In this document: piece by piece, positions 42,100 through 52,419 of the stretch
Layout: each line of letters begins with the position of its first letter
Numbering within the stretch: position 1 is the first letter of the stretch
DNA from: Miltoncostaea sp963771025
Lineage (GTDB): Bacteria > Actinomycetota > Thermoleophilia > Miltoncostaeales > Miltoncostaeaceae
Length of the DNA stretch: 64,000 nt
Assembly: GCA_963771025.1 (NCBI GenBank)
Contig: CAVYRL010000008.1
Span: forward strand, 558,001 to 622,000
Direction of reading: 5' to 3'
The notes under the pieces: model-generated
The model's input: only the letters and a program-made list of their open reading frames with translations
Databases searched by the model: none
What the model was told of the DNA's origin: nothing
Program-made: the position numbers and the translations under genes

Positions 42100-42342
42100 G
42101 TGTCGAGCCCTCCTCCCCCCTCCCCGCCGCAGTCCGCCGGCGACGGCGCTCGCAGCCGCGCCCGGGCCGACCTGATCTGGTACCTGCGCCACGCCGACGC
42201 CCTTGCCCGCTGGCCCGTGCTGACCGAGCCGTGGGCCCAGACCATCGAGCGCCACCGCCTCGACCCGGCGGGCGATTCGCCCCAGCAGGCTCCGATCCCC
42301 CAGCGCGGCCCGCGGTCGCGACGCCACGCCGAGGGCGGCTGA
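42100..42342 (+). CDS. Small unknown protein, Pro-rich ends
   Basis: 80 residues starting with GTG. A Ser/Pro tract is followed by a central helix ADLIWYLRHADALARWPVLTEPWAQTIERHRLD and a basic tail. Not recognised. Support comes from the close spacing to the upstream small gene and from codon bias; it could still be chance. Confidence 0.4.
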   Translation: MSSPPPPSPPQSAGDGARSRARADLIWYLRHADALARWPVLTEPWAQTIERHRLDPAGDSPQQAPIPQRGPRSRRHAEGG

Positions 42343-42455
42343 GCGACGGCACCGGGATGAGACCGCGCGCGTCCACGGGGCTCGCCGCGGCCAGGGACGC
42401 CCCGGCGATGCCACCCGGTCGGCCTCATCCCCGGCGCCGGTCGTAAGCTCCAGGC

Positions 42456-43199
42456 GTGCTTGGCATGCCCGACCACACCCGCGCGTGCCTCTTCGACCTC
42501 GACGGCGTGCTGACGCGGACGGCGGCGGTGCACGCCGAGGCATGGAAGGCGATGTTCGACGCATATCTGCGGGAGCGCGCGGCCCGGGCCGACGAACCGT
42601 TCGTGCCCTTCGATGCGGCGGACGACTACGAACGGTTCGTCAACGGCAAGCCGCGCCTCGACGGCGTGCAGGCGTTCCTGGCCTCGCGCGCCATCGATCT
42701 GCCGGCGGGTGACCCGGACGACCCGCCCACGGCCGAGACGCTCAGCGGCCTGGGCGCACGCAAGAACGCGCTCGTGCTGCGGCTCATCCGCGAGCGAGGC
42801 GTCGCCCCGTATGAGGGGTCGGTGCGCTTCGTGCGGTCGGTACGCGAGGGCGGACTGCGCACCGCGGTGGTCTCGTCGAGCGCCAACTGCCGGGAGGTGC
42901 TGCTCGCCGCCGGGATCGAGGATCTCTTCGAGGAGCGCGTCAACGGGTTGGTGGCCGAGCGCCGGCACCTGCAGGGCAAGCCGGCGCCCGACACCTTCCT
43001 CGCCGCCGCCCGGGCCCTCGGGACGCCGCCGGCCCGGGCGGCCGTGTTCGAGGACGCCCTGGCAGGTGTCGCGGCCGGCCGCGCAGGGGGCTTCGGCTGG
43101 GTCGTCGGCGTGGACCGGGCGGGCCAGGCCGACGCGCTGCGCGCCCACGGCGCGGACATCGTCGTCGGGGACCTCGCCGACCTGCTGGTGCAGCCCTGA
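42456..43199 (+). CDS. pgmB: Beta-phosphoglucomutase (HAD superfamily)
   Basis: 247 residues. ACLFDLDGVLTRTAAVHAEAWKAMFDAYL contains the HAD nucleophile DxD and the PgmB-type continuation; AVVSSSANCREVLLAAGI, LQGKPAPDTFLAAARALG and AVFEDALAGVAAGRAGGF are motifs II to IV. It interconverts beta-glucose 1-phosphate and glucose 6-phosphate, exactly the product of GH65 phosphorylases encoded next. The GTG lies six bases after TAAGCT (42444-42449). Spacing to the GH65 gene is 20 bases. Confidence 0.88.
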   Translation: MLGMPDHTRACLFDLDGVLTRTAAVHAEAWKAMFDAYLRERAARADEPFVPFDAADDYERFVNGKPRLDGVQAFLASRAIDLPAGDPDDPPTAETLSGLGARKNALVLRLIRERGVAPYEGSVRFVRSVREGGLRTAVVSSSANCREVLLAAGIEDLFEERVNGLVAERRHLQGKPAPDTFLAAARALGTPPARAAVFEDALAGVAAGRAGGFGWVVGVDRAGQADALRAHGADIVVGDLADLLVQP

Positions 43200-43219
43200 T
43201 CCAGCACCCGGCGTTCGCG

Positions 43220-45606
43220 GTGGCGCCCTGGGCGCTCCCCGAGACCCGCCTCGCCCTGGACACGCTCGCCCAGAGCGAATCCCTCTTCGCCCTCTCCAAC
43301 GGACACATCGGGCTCCGGGGTAACCTCGACGAGGGGGAGCCCCATGGGCTGCCGGGCACCTATATGAGCGCCTTCTGCGAGCAACACCCACTCCCCTACC
43401 CGGAGGGGGGCTACGGGTATCCGGAGGCCGGCGAGAGCCTGGTCAACGTGACCGACGGCAAGATCATCCGGCTGCTGGTCGATGACGAGCCCTTCGACGT
43501 CCGCTACGGGACGCTGCGCCGCCACGAGCGGGAGCTCGACTTCCGCGCCGGCGTGCTGCGCCGCGCGGTCGAGTGGGAGTCGCCGACGGGGACGGCGGTG
43601 CGGATCACATCGACCCGTCTGGTCTCGTTCACGCAGCGCGCGGTGGCGGCCATCCTGTGGGAGGTCGAGGCCCTCGAGACCGCGGCGCGGGTCGTAATCC
43701 AGTCCGAGATGGTCGCCAACGCGCCGCTCCCGCCCCCCGGGACGCCGACCCGCGGGCGTCCGAGGCGCTCTCTTCACCGCTGCGGGCGGAGCAGGTCGCG
43801 GAGCGCGACGCCCGGGTGGTGCTGGTCCACTCGACGGCGACCAGCGGGCTGCTGATGGCGGCCGGCATGGACCACGTCGTCGATGGGCCGCCGGGCATCC
43901 AGACCGCCACCGAGAGCTCCGAGGACCTGGGCCGGGTGATCGTGACCGCCAACCTCGCCGCCGGCGAGCGCCTGCGGGTGGTGAAGCTGCTGGCCTACGG
44001 GTGGTCTGCCAAGCGCTCCATCCCCTCCGTGCGAGCCCAGGTGGAGGCGGCGCTCGCCGAGGCCCGTTACACCGGATGGGACGGCCTCCTCGGCGCTCAG
44101 CGAGCCTACCTGGACGATTTCTGGGCGCGCGCCGACGTGGAGCTCGACGGCGATGCCGAGGTGCAGCAGGCCATTCGCTTCGCCCTCTTCCACACGCTGC
44201 AGGCGGGAGCGCGCGCCGAGCGGCGGGCCATCCCGGCCAAGGGCCTGACCGGATCCGGATACGACGGCCATGCCTTCTGGGATTCGGAGGCCTTCGTCCT
44301 CCAGGTGCTCACGTACACGCTGCCGGAGGCCGCCGGGCACGCCTTGCGGTGGCGGTACGACACGCTCGGGCTCGCGCGGGAGCGCGCCGCGGCCCTCGGG
44401 CTCTCCGGCGCGACATTTCCGTGGCGCACGATCAGCGGGCGGGAGTGCTCGGGCTACTGGCCCGCGGGCACCGCGGCCTTCCACGTCGCCGCCGACGTGG
44501 CCCACGCGGTCGTCCGGTATCAGACCGCCGCCGACGACGAGGTCTTCGCGCGCGGGATCGGCCTCGAGCTCCTCGTGGAGACGGCGCGGCTGTGGCGCTC
44601 GCTCGGCCACCACGACCGGCGGGGCCGGTTCCGCATCGACGGGGTCACCGGCCCCGACGAGTACAGCGCGGTGGCCGACAACAACGTCTATACGAACCTC
44701 ATGGCCCAGCGGAACCTGAGGGCCGCCTACGCCGGCGTCGGCCACCATCCCGCCCGTGCCGCCGAGCTCGGGGTCGACGCCGAGGAGGCGGCGGCCTGGC
44801 GGGACGCCGCCGAGGCGATGCTGATCCCGTACGACGAGACGCTGGGCGTCCACCCGCAAGCCGAGGGATTCACCGATCACCAGCGCTTCGACTTCGCGGG
44901 CACGCCGGCCGACCACTACCCGCTGTTGCTGCACGTCCCCTACTTCGACCTCTACCGCAAGCAGGTCGTCAAGCAGGCCGACCTCGTGCTGGCGCTGCAC
45001 GTGTGCGGGGACGCCTTCAGCGCCGATCAGAAGGCGCGCGACTTCGCCTACTACGAGGCGCTGACGGTGCGGGACTCGTCGCTGTCGGCCTGCACCCAGG
45101 CGGTCATGGCGGCGGAGGTGGGACACCTCGAGCTCGCCTACGACTACCTCGCCGAGGCCGCGCTGATGGACCTGGGCAACCTCGAGCACAACACGCGTGA
45201 CGGCCTGCACATCGCCTCATTGGCCGGATCGTGGATCGCGGCCGTGGCCGGCTTCGGCGGGATGCGCCACCGTGGGGAGTCCCTCAGCTTCGCGCCGCGC
45301 CTGCCGTCGTCGCTGGAGCGCCTGGCCTTTCGGCTGTCGTTCCGGCGCCGGTTGCTCCTGGTCGAGGTCCGCGCCGAGGAGGCCTCGTACGCGCTGCTCG
45401 AGGGCGAGCCCCTCACCATCAGCCACCACGGCGAAACCCTGACGGTGGACCGCCGCACGGTGACCCGCGCGATCCCCGGCCTGCCGGATCTGCCGGCACC
45501 CACCCAGCCGACGGGACGCGAGCCGAGGCGGCGCAACGACATCCGCGAATCGCACCGGGGTCGGGCGGGCGAACGAGAGCTTCGAGGATCCGGAGACCCT
45601 CACTGA
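43220..45606 (+). pseudogene. GH65 disaccharide phosphorylase, broken by a one-base frameshift
   Basis: A near-complete glycoside hydrolase family 65 protein of about 790 residues lies in two frames. The first part (43220 to about 43738) reads ALPETRLALDTLAQSESLFALSNGHIGLRGNLDEG, the family N-terminus. The rest, from about 43738, includes FWDSEAFVLQVLTYTLPEAA, GVTGPDEYSAVADNNVYTN with the general-acid Glu, and the C-terminal beta domain. The junction lies in CCCCCCGGG (43733-43741): one base is missing relative to an intact frame. Reactions in the family are phosphorolysis of maltose, trehalose, kojibiose or nigerose to beta-glucose 1-phosphate. Either the strain has lost the enzyme or the homopolymer was misread; the rest of the gene shows no decay, which favours a recent event or an error. 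Confidence 0.8.
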
Positions 45607-45621
45607 TACTCGGCGCCCGGG

Positions 45622-48108
45622 TCACGACCCCCGTGCCGTGGCCGGGGCGGGGTCGAGGATCCGGTATGCGATGAGCTTCACGCGGTCGGTCACGAGGAAC
45701 CATGCCAGGGCGTAGCCCCACACGAGGAGCGCCCACTTCCAGTCGAGGGGCGTCATCAGGAATCCGAAGACCGCGATGAGGGTCGCCAGCACCTGCGTGC
45801 CGAGCACGGCCAGCCAGAGGATCGGCGCCGGGCGGATCGACCAGAACGGCCCGCGGGTGCGGGTCAGGAAGATGGTCAGGTGTCCGGCCACGGACAGCAT
45901 CAGATACATCAGCGTCTGCAGCTCAGACTCGTCGAGGCCGATGACGTCCCTGCCGAGGGAGAAGAGGCCGAGGGCGGCGATCGGGCCGACGACGCCCAGC
46001 ACCGTCGCGATCCCCAGCACCAGGCGCATGTTCCACGCCTCGGGCTGATGCCGGTAGCGGACGTTGTCGTAGGCGATGGAGAGGATCGCGGCGTCGTTCA
46101 GGAGCGCGAGCATCACGATCATCACCGCCGTCACGGGGAAGAAGTTGAAGATCAGGATCACGAGCGTCACGAGCAGCAGGACGCGTAGCGTCTCGGCGAT
46201 CCGGTAGATCGCGTAGCTGTTCATGCGCTGGAAGATCTTCCGGCTCTCCTTGACCGCGTCGATGATCACGGCGAGGCCCGGAGTCGTCAGCACGATCGAC
46301 GCCGCCGCCCGCGCCGCGTCGGTCGCATCGGAGACGGCGATGCCGCAGTCGGCGTTCTTCAGCGCGGGGGCGTCGTTCACCCCGTCGCCGGTCATGCCGA
46401 CGATGTGGCCCCGCTTCTGCAGGACGTCGACGATGTGGAACTTGTGCTCGGGGAACACCTGCGCGAAGCCGTCGGCGTTCTCGATCTCCGCGGCCGCGGC
46501 GTCCGTCTCCTCGCCCTCGACGTCACCCAGGCCGGAGGCGTCCAGGATGTCGGTGCCCATGCCGAGCTTGTTGGCGGTCTCCTGGGCGATGGCGCGAGCA
46601 TCGCCCGTGACCATCTTGATCTTCACGCCCATCTGGCGCGCGGTGGCGATGGTCGCCTTGGCATCCTCACGCGGCGGGTCGAACAGGGGCAGCACACCGG
46701 AGAACCGCCACCTGCCGGCCCCGTCGGCCCGGGCGACGCCGAGCGAGCGAAAGCCGCGCGCCGCGAACGCGTTGACCGCCGCTTCGACGTCCGCCTTCAC
46801 CTTCCCGGAGGTGGCCGACAGCTCCAGGATCACCTGAGGCGCGCCCTTCGTGACCTTGAACGACGTGCCGTCCGCGGCCTCGACGGTGGCCTCGGTACGT
46901 TTGCGCACCGCGTCGAACGGCTGGAAGTGGGCGACCGTGTAGCCGTGCAGCTCCTGCTCGCTCTTCAGTCCGCCGAGCACCGCCAGGTCGATCGTGTCGT
47001 CGTTGTCGGATCGAGAGGCGAGCGCGCCCTGCAGGATCACGTCGTCTGCGCGGACGCCGTCGACGCAGAAGGGGTCGCCCAGGGTCAGCCTGTTCTGGGT
47101 CAACGTGCCGGTCTTGTCGGTGCACAGCACGTCGACGCCGGCCAGCTCCTCGATCGCGACCAGCCTGCTCACGATCGCCTTCTTCTTGGCGAGTAGGCGC
47201 GCACCAACCGCCATCGTCACCGACAACACCGTCGGCATCGCGACGGGAATCGCGGCCACGGTCAGCACCAGCGCGAACTGCAGCGTCGTGAGGACTGCGT
47301 CGCCACGGTAGAGCGACACGGCGATGATCACGCTGACGAACGCCGCCGCAAGGATGATCAGGTAGTTGCCGATCTTCAGCACGGCCCGCTGGAAGTGGCT
47401 GACGGTGTGCGCTTCCCCCACCAGCTGAGCGGTCTTGCCGAAATACGTGCCCGCGCCCGTGGCATAGACCAGGGCGCCGATCTCCCCCTGCCGGATGACC
47501 GAGCCCGAGAACACGGCGCCGCCGGATTCGACCGTGACGGGCAACGACTCTCCGGTCAGTGCGGACTGATCCACCTCGACCGGGTCCCCGTCGAGCAGCC
47601 GCGCGTCCGCCGGCACGATGTCGCCCAGGCGCAGCCGGATGGCGTCGCCGGGCACCAGCTCGCGCGCGGCCGACGTGATCCATTCGCCGTCGCGCCTCAC
47701 GCGGGCCCTGATCGCCAGCTCGGCCTTCAGGGCGGCGATCGCGTTGCCCGCTTGGTGCTCCTCCCAGAACCCGATCGTGGCGTTGGCGACCAGCAGGAAC
47801 AGGATGATGAAGAAATCCGGCCAGTGCCGGAGCACGGCCGACAGGATCACCGCCACCTCGATCATCCACGGGATCGGACCCCAGAAGTACGCGAGGAATT
47901 GCAGGAGTGGACGGGTCGTCTTCTCCTCCAGCTCGTTTGGCCCGTACCGCAGCAGCCGTGCACGCGCCTCGGCCCCGGTCAGGCCCTCCGCAGAGGACGC
48001 CAACCGCTCCTCGACCTGCGCCAGGGGGAGCGACGTCAGGTCTTCTTCGCGGTGGGCGTCAACCGGCAGCGGGTTCGATTCAGACGACGCGCGGTCCTTC
48101 GCGCTCAT
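45622..48108 (-). CDS. P-type plasma-membrane H+-ATPase (P3A)
   Basis: 828 residues. The actuator loop has VDQSALTGESLPVT; the phosphorylation site is DVLCTDKTGTLTQNRL; the nucleotide and hinge regions show MVTGDARAIAQETANKLG and GDGVNDAPALKNADCGIAVSDATDAARAAASIVL. The AIPVAMPTVLSVTMAVGARLLAKKKAIV block in helix 4 is the P3A proton-pump form, shared with fungal and plant Pma1/AHA and with archaeal and some bacterial homologues. It should extrude protons using ATP. It lies tail to tail with the GH65 gene. An acidic small gene lies upstream on the same strand. Confidence 0.9.
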   Translation of the reverse strand: MSAKDRASSESNPLPVDAHREEDLTSLPLAQVEERLASSAEGLTGAEARARLLRYGPNELEEKTTRPLLQFLAYFWGPIPWMIEVAVILSAVLRHWPDFFIILFLLVANATIGFWEEHQAGNAIAALKAELAIRARVRRDGEWITSAARELVPGDAIRLRLGDIVPADARLLDGDPVEVDQSALTGESLPVTVESGGAVFSGSVIRQGEIGALVYATGAGTYFGKTAQLVGEAHTVSHFQRAVLKIGNYLIILAAAFVSVIIAVSLYRGDAVLTTLQFALVLTVAAIPVAMPTVLSVTMAVGARLLAKKKAIVSRLVAIEELAGVDVLCTDKTGTLTQNRLTLGDPFCVDGVRADDVILQGALASRSDNDDTIDLAVLGGLKSEQELHGYTVAHFQPFDAVRKRTEATVEAADGTSFKVTKGAPQVILELSATSGKVKADVEAAVNAFAARGFRSLGVARADGAGRWRFSGVLPLFDPPREDAKATIATARQMGVKIKMVTGDARAIAQETANKLGMGTDILDASGLGDVEGEETDAAAAEIENADGFAQVFPEHKFHIVDVLQKRGHIVGMTGDGVNDAPALKNADCGIAVSDATDAARAAASIVLTTPGLAVIIDAVKESRKIFQRMNSYAIYRIAETLRVLLLVTLVILIFNFFPVTAVMIVMLALLNDAAILSIAYDNVRYRHQPEAWNMRLVLGIATVLGVVGPIAALGLFSLGRDVIGLDESELQTLMYLMLSVAGHLTIFLTRTRGPFWSIRPAPILWLAVLGTQVLATLIAVFGFLMTPLDWKWALLVWGYALAWFLVTDRVKLIAYRILDPAPATARGS

Positions 48109-48196
48109 GCGGCGCTCACCCGTCTCCCGTCGCGGATCTCCGCCATGTCATGGCCCTGGGCGTCGGCCGTCGCACTGCGAGAGCCGCCGGCCCCGT

Positions 48197-48499
48197 TCAG
48201 TCCTCGTCGTCCTCGGATGAATGCTCGTGGTCGGCTTCCCCGTACACGGCCCGGTCCGGCTCCGCCTCGACGTCGGGCGCGTCGTCGAGCACGCGCTGGG
48301 TGGCGTCGAGGGGCGCGTCGGCCGCATTCTCGATCAGCTGGGCTTCTGAAAGCTCGAAGCCCTCGGCGACGCCGCCGCCCGCCTCGATGACGGGAGCCAT
48401 CTCGGGAGGGACGAAGTCGTCCGTGTCGGCGTCGCGGATCAGGTCTTCCATCAGCTTGTTGATTCGGTCCTCATCGTCGCCAGGCTGTCGGGTGCCCAT
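48197..48499 (-). CDS. Small very acidic hypothetical protein
   Basis: 100 residues, extremely rich in Asp and Glu (ending HEHSSEDDED), predicted soluble and helical in the middle (INKLMEDLIRDADTDDF). It is not recognised. AAGGAG lies nine bases before the ATG. It is 88 bases upstream of the H+-ATPase on the same strand and may be co-expressed. Confidence 0.6.
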   Translation of the reverse strand: MGTRQPGDDEDRINKLMEDLIRDADTDDFVPPEMAPVIEAGGGVAEGFELSEAQLIENAADAPLDATQRVLDDAPDVEAEPDRAVYGEADHEHSSEDDED

Positions 48500-48841
48500 G
48501 ACTGTCTTCTCCTTCGAGGGTGTCCACTCGCAGTATCCCCGTCACCGCGCCTCCTTCGGCGGATTCGCGTTCGCTGCAGCCGGTCGCGGAGGCGAGCAAC
48601 CAGGCGACGAAGCTCTCGCGCCGGCCGTGGCGCGAGCCGCCTCTCTCCGTGATTTCCCGCTTCCGCCGCTTCTCGCGTCTCGAATCACGGCTCGGTCATG
48701 ACCAGGCAGGGCGCCGCGCTACGGTGCGGATGGACATCACGAGAGGCGCGAGGGGCCTGGCCCTACGACCGCCCGCCAACCGGGGACCACCCACGGTGGC
48801 ACTGCCAGGAGTCGATGAGGCCCCGATGAGGACGGCAAGCG
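48500..48841. other. Stretch without a supported gene
   Basis: I see no coding frame with family resemblance, RNA gene or repeat in these 342 bases. It is the left edge of the sparse stretch that continues to the tRNA at 56.5 kb. Confidence 0.4.
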
Positions 48842-49343
48842 GTGACCACGACCTTCGCGCGGCGGCGATGCGCCCACTGCGGCGCGCGACCCACCTGGCA
48901 GTACGTCGAGAACGACCTGTGTCGCTGGATCGGATTCTGCGGTCCCTGCGGGTGGATCGGCCGGGGGCGAGCCGCCACGGACGCGAGCCGGCCGGGCAGA
49001 GACGCCGATCACGCTGGTCTCCGAGGCCGGCGGACCGAGCGATGCGCGGGTTCCGAACCCGTGGGCCGGCATCTACCGGCTGGCGACCGTGGCCGCGCCC
49101 TGGGTCACCTGGGAGCCCGCGAGCACCCCGTGTCGTACGTGCGGCCAGGCTGCGATCGTCCGCGGGCTGCGTGAGAACCCGAAGCAGCGGTACGCCTTCG
49201 ATCTCTGCCTGGAATGTGGCGAGGTCGTCGTCTCCCGCACTCTCACGGCGAATCCGGGACTCGTCCGTCTTGATGTGGGAAACGTGGGCGCCGCGCCGAC
49301 GAGCATGGGCGTTCGCTGGCTTGTACGGGGGCTCGGGCTCTAG
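48842..49343 (+). pseudogene. Possible two-part zinc-ribbon gene split by a frameshift
   Basis: The first frame from GTG 48842 reads MTTTFARRRCAHCGARPTWQYVEN...GFCGPCGWIGRG, a CxxC...CxxC ribbon. From about 48970 the coding texture passes to a second frame (ETPITLVSEAGG, VPNPWAGIYRLATVAAPW, CRTCGQAAIVRGLRENP, FDLCLECGEVVV) with a second CxxC...CxxC ribbon and no own start before the internal GTG at 49089. One inserted base would join them. Function unknown. It could instead be two independent small genes. Confidence 0.35.
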
Positions 49344-49675
49344 GCACGACGCGATGTCGCGCAGGTGTGTCGTCAACGCAGCTGGCCCGAGCGGCTACAC
49401 CCTCGGGTCATCTGGCACCGAGAGGCTGCCAATCCTTGAGCGGTGCATCACAGACATTGACGCCGAGATCGCGCAGTGAGCCCGGGGCATTCGGTTGGGC
49501 GCGGGTTGCCCCGGGTGGGGAGGCGGTGCCGTGGGGCCGCCACTCTCCGGACTCCCGGCCCGCGCCCAAGGTGCTTAGGGGGATAGCCGGTGAGGTGCTC
49601 GCCCTCCCCAGGCGACCGCGCGTGCCCTCCGACGAGTGCCGGGCCGAACACGCATGGGTGCCGTCGTCAACACCC
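49344..49675. other. Stretch without a supported gene
   Basis: 332 bases in which I see no convincing coding frame, RNA or repeat. Confidence 0.35.
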
Positions 49676-49858
49676 TCATAGGAGCGCCGCGACGAGGAGC
49701 GCCACCCCGGCCCACGCGGCGAGACTGAAGACGAGTGCGAGAGACCACGTGATGATCACGAGCCAGCGCCAGCGCGAGCGTCGCCAACCCCACCCAGAGA
49801 GGGCTCCGGCGTTGCCTGGAACGTCCCGGGTGGAGCTGCCGGCCATGAACGTGGGCAT
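49676..49858 (-). CDS. Small single-helix membrane protein
   Basis: 60 residues from ATG 49856-49858; the second ATG twelve bases on is as good. A short polar head (GWGWRRSRWRW) leads into one long hydrophobic segment LVIITWSLALVFSLAAWAGVALLVAALL that ends the protein. Not recognised. Confidence 0.4.
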   Translation of the reverse strand: MPTFMAGSSTRDVPGNAGALSGWGWRRSRWRWLVIITWSLALVFSLAAWAGVALLVAALL

Positions 49859-50161
49859 TCCCTGGCGGCCGCATGGGGCCTTCCCTTGAGCCGGAGATCT
49901 GCAATCGGCGTTTCTTGCGGTTTCCGCCAAGCGGGCGGCGCGCGAACCCCGACAGGGGGGCTTCAGGGCCGAGGAGCGTCCAGATGCCCGCGGGACGCCG
50001 TGGCGCTCTACCGGCCGTGGCACATCTGGGGAAGCAGGCGCCGGGCATGTGCCTGGGTGCTGACGCCGTTCTCCTCCACACGGGGGACGTCGCCCATCAG
50101 GCCGGCTGCAGCGCGTGGCTCCCCTAGCCAGCCACCAGGTTTGTCCGTTCAGCCCAAACCT
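49859..50161. other. Stretch without a supported gene
   Basis: 303 bases with no frame I can defend on either strand. It separates the small membrane gene from the propeller pseudogene. Confidence 0.35.
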
Positions 50162-52000
50162 CTAGACGCCGACGGCGCGGAACAGGCTCACCAAAGCTGG
50201 CGCCGACTTGGTCTTTGACAGCGCGATGCGCACGCGGATGCTCGAGGAACTTCCGACGCCCCTTGGGCCGCGATTCGAGTTCGTGTCCAGCGGGATCAGC
50301 TTCGTGACCCGGCCGTTCCTTGGCACCTTCACGCGGGCGAGCACCAAGAGCTTCCGGCCGGCCCGTCGTTGGATCACCAGCGTCCGACGCGCCAGCTTCT
50401 TCGGGAGGCGCGCCTCACCTTCAGGTAGAGCGTCCCGTGCCTGAGGAGCGTGGTGAGGCGCGGCGTTGGCAGCTCGCGAGGAGGGCTTCTTTGCAGGAGT
50501 TGGCGTAGAGGCAGCGCTGCCGGATGGCTCTGGCGTGCCGGCGATCGGGGAGGCGCCGGAAGAGGCGCGGAGGCAGTGGCGCCGGAGGCAACTCTGGGAG
50601 CCCGAAGCTCGTCGCTTGCACGGCCATGAAAGCCAGATGGTCGTCTGCCGGGCTGCGAGGCGGCCGAGTCTGCCCAGACAACGTGGACGCGGCCGGCCGC
50701 GTCGAGGGCGATGTCGGGGTTGTAGACGTCCGACCCCGGGTTCGAGAGCGAGAACGGCGAATCCCGATCGCGACGGTGAGACGTTTACCTGATCGGCAGG
50801 CCTGACGCTGCATTGCCACCCCGCCAGGCGACGATCGCAGTCCCGTCATGGAGAACTGCGACGGCCGGCCGGGGCACGAAGAAGCGGGACCGAGATGCTC
50901 TTGGCGTACTGCCAGGGGCCGTCGGGAAGTCGCCGCGACGAGACCTGAATGGTGGCGTCATGGAAGATGGAGACGGAGCGATTCCACGCGACGACGACGT
51001 CGCCGCCGTCCCCGATGGCAGCTTCCGGAATCGGCTCGTCGCAAGCCAGAGGTCCCAGAGGATGTCGTCCGAGAGCTGTTTCTCTCGGCCCAAGCCGCCA
51101 CGAATGGTGCCGGTCATCGCACGGACCGAGTCCGTCGGAGCAAGCGGATCGGCATCGGGCGGACCAGGTGGCGCCCATGCCAGCACCACTTGCCCCGAGC
51201 GGTTGGTCGCGATGCTCGGGATGCAGGCCTCCAGCCGCGACGAGCCGATGTGCGGTCCAGCCCCCAGCGGGAGTGAACTCGGTCACGCGAACGCCGTCCT
51301 GCGCCTTCCAGGCAGCCATCGCGTCGCCATTCTTGGAGACGGCGAGATCAGGCGTCTGCGCCGTCGGCGAGAACGAGATGGTCTTGGTCAACGTCCAGCC
51401 AGAGCTGGGCACATAGCGGGCGGAGCGAATGCCGTAGTCGATCCCACCCCCTGACCACAGAACCGTGGCTGCGCCCGAGGCGTCCACGCCGACGTGAACC
51501 TCAGCGCCGCCACCGAAGTTCTTCGGGGCAGAGTAGTCGCCGCCCGTTCGGCGCACGCGCGCCACGATGCTCGAGCCCGATTGCCACGCGATGACGGTCG
51601 TTCCCGCATTGGTCGCGACCCGCGGGTCAGATCCGTCGCCGTTCCCGCTTCCCATCAAATGCGCCGCGCTCCATCCGCCCCCGAGAGGACGGTCCCGAGT
51701 CCAGATGTCCTCGCGGTAGGTGAAGCCCGGCAGCTGCTCCTGTCGCCTCCAGATGACCACCGCGTCGCCGCCGTCGCTCACATCGATGTCGGGGTAGTTG
51801 AGCGCCGAGCCCTCGAGGACCCCAACCTCGAAGTTGTCAGAGAGATCCTGGGGCGCCGACCAGCCGGATGCAGCCGCGATGGCGCTCCCGACCGAGGCGG
51901 TCATCGCGAGTGCCAACAGCGAGAGCACGCAGCTCGCGCGACCAAACCTTCCGGCATGAATCGGGTTCGGCCGGCCTCTCTCGCGACGCGCTGCGTCCAT
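50162..52000 (-). pseudogene. Secreted beta-propeller-like protein gene with several frameshifts
   Basis: ATG 51998-52000 opens MDAARRERGRPN followed by a signal peptide (CVLSLLALAMTASVGSAIA) and repeats with the pattern DISDGGDAVVIWR, RVATNAGTTVIAWQ, GVDASGAATVLWS, AVSKNGDAMAAWK. Near 51230 the pattern leaves this frame and goes on in another as SIATNRSGQVVLAWAPPG, then returns to the first as GDGGDVVVAWNRS, then switches again to VAVLHDGTAIVAWRGG and near 50690 to NPDIALDAAGRVHVVWADS in a third frame. A plausible C-terminus ending LVSLFRAVGV stops at 50162. At least four frame changes show a decayed gene. The intact ancestor would be about 600 residues of sialidase-like or WD-type blades outside the cell. 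Confidence 0.6.
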
Positions 52001-52419
52001 TCGCCCTCTACCCCTCGCTCTTTCTTTGCGCGTGGCGAGCCTAAGTGGACTGGGTCCGCGCCGATAACTGACCGAAGGGGGAGGATTCTCGCTCGGTGGG
52101 CCAGCCGACGACCCAACCCGTACCGATCGGCGCCAGCCCCGATCGCCGCCCTGACCGGCGGGCCGCTCTCGAACGGCTGCCCGGAGGGGTGACGCCTGTA
52201 ATCCTTGGTGTCTCCTTGCTGGTTGCCGTAGGCGTCCCGAGCCCGGCGCGGTCAAACCCCCGAGGACGGTTCGCGGGAGGCATCGATGATCGGCGTTCTC
52301 GTGGGCCTAATCCCCGGGTAAGCCAGCAGCGAACCCGAGCACCTGCGCCGGCTCTGCAATGGGGACATACCGCCCCTTGGGAATGGCTCTCCACTTCACG
52401 ATCACGGAGTCGTTCCCCG
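52001..52419. other. Stretch without a supported gene
   Basis: 419 bases between the propeller pseudogene and the hydrolase remnant. No coding frame with family resemblance was found; it may hold the promoter of the pseudogene. Confidence 0.35.

Noticed and set aside
43733..43741. Programmed -1 frameshift in the GH65 gene
   Set aside because: CCCCCCGGG does not give matching codons after slippage at both sites, no stimulatory structure is obvious, and this family is not known to use frameshifting.
49021..49070. CGGGTTCCGAACCCG as a tRNA T arm
   Set aside because: The loop has the wrong length for a T loop and no other tRNA arms flank it.
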